This document shows positions 61,260 to 64,000 of a stretch of DNA of 64,000 bases, in pieces. Each line of letters starts with the position of its first letter. The first letter of the stretch is position 1. The translations under genes and the position numbers were made by a program. The DNA comes from JAUWKC01 sp035529895. GTDB lineage: Bacteria; Planctomycetota; Phycisphaerae; Sedimentisphaerales; Anaerobacaceae. The notes under the pieces are model-generated. The model searched no databases and was not told the origin of the DNA. It worked only from the letters and a program-made list of their open reading frames with translations. The stretch covers positions 113,134-177,133 of the forward strand of contig DATKVV010000014.1 of the NCBI GenBank assembly GCA_035529895.1, read 5' to 3'.

Positions 61260-62266
61260 CCGACTCTCCCGTGCTCGGCGATAATCTTTTCATTGCTGGC
61301 TATTTCCATATCCGCGTCCGTCATCATCCTCGCCAGCTCCCCAAATGTCACCTTGGGCTGCCACTTCAGGACCTTCCTTGCCTTGCTCGCATCGCCCAGA
61401 AGAACATCCACCTCCGTCGGCCGGTAATACCGCGGGTCTATCTCGACATACTCATGCCAGTCCAGGTCGAGATGACCGAACACCTCGTCCAGAAACTCCC
61501 TCACCGAATGGTTCTGGCCCGTCGCGACCACATAATCATCCGGCCTGTCCTGCTGCAGCATCAGCCACATCGTTTCGACGTAATCGCCCGCGAAACCCCA
61601 GTCGCGCTTGGCATCCAGATTACCGAGGTAAAGCTTGTCCTGCAGCCCGAGTTTGATGCGCGTGGCCGCCCGCGTGATTTTCCTCGTAACGAACGTCTCG
61701 CCGCGTCTGGGCGATTCGTGATTAAACAGAATCCCGTTGCACGCAAACAGGCCGTATGCCTCCCGGTAGTTTACCGTCTGCCAGAAGCCGTAAACCTTTG
61801 CGCAGCCGTATGGGCTGCGCGGATAAAACGGCGTCTTTTCCGTCTGTGGTATCTCGACCGCCTTGCCGTACATCTCGCTGCTGGACGCCTGGTAAAACCT
61901 GGCCGGCTTTTCCATCGACCGCACCGCCTCCAGCAGCCGAAGCGTACCCAGCGCATCCACGTTGACCGTATAGATGGGCGTATCAAAGCTCACCCGCACG
62001 TGGCTTTGCGCACCGAGGTTATAAACCTCGTCCGGCTTAACGTCGTTCAGTATTGCCGACAGACTGCCTCCGTCGGTCAAATCGCCGTAAAGCAGCCTGA
62101 TTGGCGGCTGTTCGTGCGGGTCCCTGTACAAATGGTCTATCCTGCCCGTGTGGAATGACGAGCTCCGCCGCACAATCCCCCAGACCTCATAACCTTTTTT
62201 CAGCAAAAGCTCCGCGAGATACGAGCCGTCCTGCCCCGTAATCCCCGTAATCAATGCCTTCTTCAT
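61256..62266 (-). CDS. gmd: GDP-mannose 4,6-dehydratase
   Basis: Gmd makes GDP-4-keto-6-deoxymannose from GDP-mannose. The 336 residues carry GITGQDGSYLAELLL (8-22) with the NADP-binding glycines, the RRSSSF motif (33-38) typical of GMD, SSSEMYGK (128-135) and Tyr153-x3-Lys157 (YGCAK). NHESPRRGETFVTRK is also diagnostic. Full length and motif-complete. It is followed by fcl with a stop-start overlap and preceded by an NDP-sugar epimerase at 14 bp. Confidence 0.97.
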   Translation of the reverse strand: MKKALITGITGQDGSYLAELLLKKGYEVWGIVRRSSSFHTGRIDHLYRDPHEQPPIRLLYGDLTDGGSLSAILNDVKPDEVYNLGAQSHVRVSFDTPIYTVNVDALGTLRLLEAVRSMEKPARFYQASSSEMYGKAVEIPQTEKTPFYPRSPYGCAKVYGFWQTVNYREAYGLFACNGILFNHESPRRGETFVTRKITRAATRIKLGLQDKLYLGNLDAKRDWGFAGDYVETMWLMLQQDRPDDYVVATGQNHSVREFLDEVFGHLDLDWHEYVEIDPRYYRPTEVDVLLGDASKARKVLKWQPKVTFGELARMMTDADMEIASNEKIIAEHGRVG

Positions 62267-62280
62267 AATCTGGCGCCTTC

Positions 62281-63261
62281 TTAACAGACTGCCGCCCCCA
62301 TGCCTTGCCTGAAACTTTCGATAATCACCCGTAGCGTTTCAGTCAGACCGGTCTTGGGCCGCCAGCCGACCGCCTTGCGTATTCGCTCTATGCTCGGCAC
62401 ACGCCGCATCATATCCTCAATCGGCCTTCCATAGGCCTGCTCGTAGGAGACAAACTCCTTCTTGCTTTTGCTGCCCGTCATTTCGATGATTCTGTCCGCG
62501 AGCTTTTCAATGGTTATTTCTTCCTCTGAGCCGATATTGTATACCTGCCCCGCCGCCTCCTCGCAATCCATCAGCGCGACAATCGCGTCCACGACATCCT
62601 TCACATAGCAAAAACACCGTCTTTGCCGTCCTGTGCCGTATATCAGGACGGGCTCATTCTTGAGCGCCCTTTCCACGAAACGCGGCACAACCATTCCGTA
62701 CCGACCCGTTTGCCTCGGCCCGATTGTATTAAAGAACCTGCCTATTACCACCCCCAACCCGTACTCCTGATAAAAAGCTACACCGAGGAATTCGTCTATC
62801 GCCTTGCCGCACGCGTATGACCACCGCGAAAAACGCGTGCTGCCCAGCACAATATCGTCATCCTCGTCGAAGGGCGCCTTTTCGTTCTTGCCGTAAACCT
62901 CGCTGCTTGAAGCCAGCAGAATTCTCCTGCCGAATTTGTTGGCCGCGTCCAGAACCACTTCCGTACCGCCTATGTTTGTTTGTATCGTATGGACCGGCCT
63001 GTCCGCTATCAATTGCACCCCAACCGCCGCAGCCAGGTGATATATCACATCGCACCGCTCCGCCAGAGACTCCATCAGGCCGGCGTTTCGGATGTCGCCT
63101 TCGACGAACTCAAACCCTGGATTGTTCCTGAAGCCTTGGATGTTTCTCAGGCTGCCGGTGCTGAGATTATCGATAACCGTTACCTTTGACCCCCCTCTAA
63201 GCAGCCGCTCGACCAGATGAGACCCGATAAAACCCGCCCCACCGGTGACCAATACCTTCAT
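62281..63261 (-). CDS. NAD-dependent NDP-sugar epimerase/dehydratase
   Basis: An extended short-chain dehydrogenase of about 326 aa. Start at the ATG at 63259-63261 with AGGT upstream. Motifs are VLVTGGAGFIGSHL (4-17), VIYHLAAAVGVQ, SSSEVYGKNE and SYACGKAIDE (catalytic Tyr and Lys). It is close to UDP-glucuronate decarboxylase and UDP-glucose 4-epimerase-like enzymes; the exact product cannot be fixed. It is the first gene of the locus in transcription order, so the operon promoter should lie in the gap upstream of it. Confidence 0.9.
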   Translation of the reverse strand: MKVLVTGGAGFIGSHLVERLLRGGSKVTVIDNLSTGSLRNIQGFRNNPGFEFVEGDIRNAGLMESLAERCDVIYHLAAAVGVQLIADRPVHTIQTNIGGTEVVLDAANKFGRRILLASSSEVYGKNEKAPFDEDDDIVLGSTRFSRWSYACGKAIDEFLGVAFYQEYGLGVVIGRFFNTIGPRQTGRYGMVVPRFVERALKNEPVLIYGTGRQRRCFCYVKDVVDAIVALMDCEEAAGQVYNIGSEEEITIEKLADRIIEMTGSKSKKEFVSYEQAYGRPIEDMMRRVPSIERIRKAVGWRPKTGLTETLRVIIESFRQGMGAAVC

Positions 63262-63710
63262 ATCAGACCTGTGCAAGAATCCTCACTGCCCAAAGAAAGA
63301 GGCCCGACTATCGAAAACGGGGTTTTCAGTGGTTCTTGATGGGTGGACTCCGTCCCCGTCGGCTGCGCTAAAAAAAACCGGCCTGCCCTATGGTACACTA
63401 TCAGGGATGACAACTTAGAGCAGATTTATCGCCGGACCACAAGAGCCTGGCCGTCCAATTCCCTGCGACCTGGGCCGCAGATGCCCTTCCTGATTTTGCT
63501 CTTTATCATAAGTATCGGCTAATAAAGAAGATAGCTTTAGTAAAGACGCCAATCCGGCCAGACGGCCTCCACCGACTTTTACACGAGAACTATACGTCCG
63601 TAATACCCCCTAAGTTCAAACTCTGCAACACCCCTGGCAAGTCTGAGAGAACCGTTTTATGGGACGGTCGGTTTACCTTTGTGCCGCTTGCGCCATAGCC
63701 GGATTGGCCC
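63262..63710. other. Intergenic region upstream of the polysaccharide operon
   Basis: This 449-bp gap should contain the promoter of the minus-strand locus. On the minus strand a GC-rich stretch runs into eight T residues near 63371-63378, which could end transcription of the gene to the right, but a clean stem was not found. A small hairpin, GAAAAC/GTTTTC, lies near 63315-63329. No RNA gene was recognised. Confidence 0.35.
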
Positions 63711-64000
63711 TCACCATTCGGGCAGTCTGCGGCTTCGGAAGGGCCTGTTCCAGTCAAGCCGGTATATATCAATCGGGCCGTAATAAGGGTCGCGGAACTC
63801 GTCTGTTTTCGTGCCGAATCTGCGACACAGGTAGTCGCCCAGGTGCCCTTCCCGGAAAGCCGGCATTGAGCGGGGCGGTGAAGCGAATCCTTTGTGAGGT
63901 CCGATTAGCCACGCAGTCCTTATTACGTAGTCAAAGTCATGTTGGCGCATTGTCTTAACAGCATCTATTAGGGGAATCCCTTCAAAGGTTATAAGGTAAG
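63711..64000 (-). CDS. C-terminal part of an unrecognised protein (5' end beyond window)
   Basis: The minus-strand frame is open from the right edge to a TGA at 63711-63713, giving at least 96 residues. The segment FEGIPLIDAVKTMRQHDFDY may be the tail of a nucleotide-sugar or metal-dependent fold, and the end is rich in aromatic and charged residues (DPYYGPIDIYRLDW). A 79-codon start inside it is not needed because the frame continues past the edge. I do not recognise the family. Confidence 0.5.
   Translation of the reverse strand, partial: YLITFEGIPLIDAVKTMRQHDFDYVIRTAWLIGPHKGFASPPRSMPAFREGHLGDYLCRRFGTKTDEFRDPYYGPIDIYRLDWNRPFRSRRLPEW

Noticed and set aside
1..64000. CRISPR array or prophage
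   Set aside because: No evenly spaced direct repeats with unique spacers, no Cas genes, and no phage structural or integrase genes were found.

Overview
The window reads like a chromosomal segment of a planctomycete, most likely of the Phycisphaerae/Sedimentisphaerales type. This is inferred from gene content, not from a marker gene. The indicators are Tat-exported Gfo/Idh/MocA oxidoreductases paired with exported TIM-barrel sugar isomerases, a URO-D family protein in a sugar operon, a GH29 fucosidase beside a PQQ-like propeller protein, a TIGR03790 protein, a complete MoxR/Bat stress operon and a large exopolysaccharide locus. There is no prophage, plasmid backbone or CRISPR array.

Region 1 (1-9.6 kb, all minus strand) is a sugar-catabolism operon. 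It runs from a strong sigma70-like promoter at 9513-9541 through a URO-D family protein, a 56-residue small protein, two Tat-exported oxidoreductases, two exported sugar isomerase/epimerase-type TIM barrels, and a ribose-type ABC importer (binding protein, double ATPase, permease; the permease runs off the left edge). Region 2 (9.6-22.9 kb) is mixed. It holds tRNA-Met, tRNA-Glu, tRNA-Ala and tRNA-Val, a DUF4185-like lipoprotein, an MntA-HepT toxin-antitoxin module lying between a truncated tadA relic and an intact tadA, a B12-binding radical SAM protein, catalase, a nitroreductase, a PQQ-repeat protein, a GH29 fucosidase, and an NfeD-like membrane protein whose reading frame is split by one in-frame TGA.

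Region 3 (22.9-33.3 kb, minus strand) is a tightly packed MoxR-DUF58-PPIase-lipoprotein-BatA-BatB-BatC-BatD-BatE operon. It is predicted to build a periplasmic von Willebrand/TPR complex at the inner membrane, with MoxR as the cytoplasmic AAA+ partner. Region 4 (33.6-40.2 kb) has tRNA-Ser, NAD synthetase, an unusual SagB-nitroreductase/DJ-1 fusion, a VanZ-like protein, a TIGR03790 protein and a KamA-family radical SAM enzyme.

Region 5 (40.2-63.3 kb, almost all minus strand) is a polysaccharide biosynthesis locus. It supplies nucleotide sugars (an NDP-sugar epimerase, Gmd, Fcl, a DegT aminotransferase), an initiating phosphoglycosyl transferase, four GT4 glycosyltransferases, a Wzy-like polymerase, a Wzx-like flippase, an asparagine-synthase-like amidotransferase, methyltransferases, a beta-helix protein, a DUF2723 membrane protein, and a kinase-methyltransferase fusion resembling a WbdD chain terminator with its domains in reverse order. 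An IS630-family element with a probable -1 frameshift has landed at the 5' end of one glycosyltransferase and now supplies its start codon. The last bases hold the C-terminal end of an unrecognised gene that continues past the right edge.
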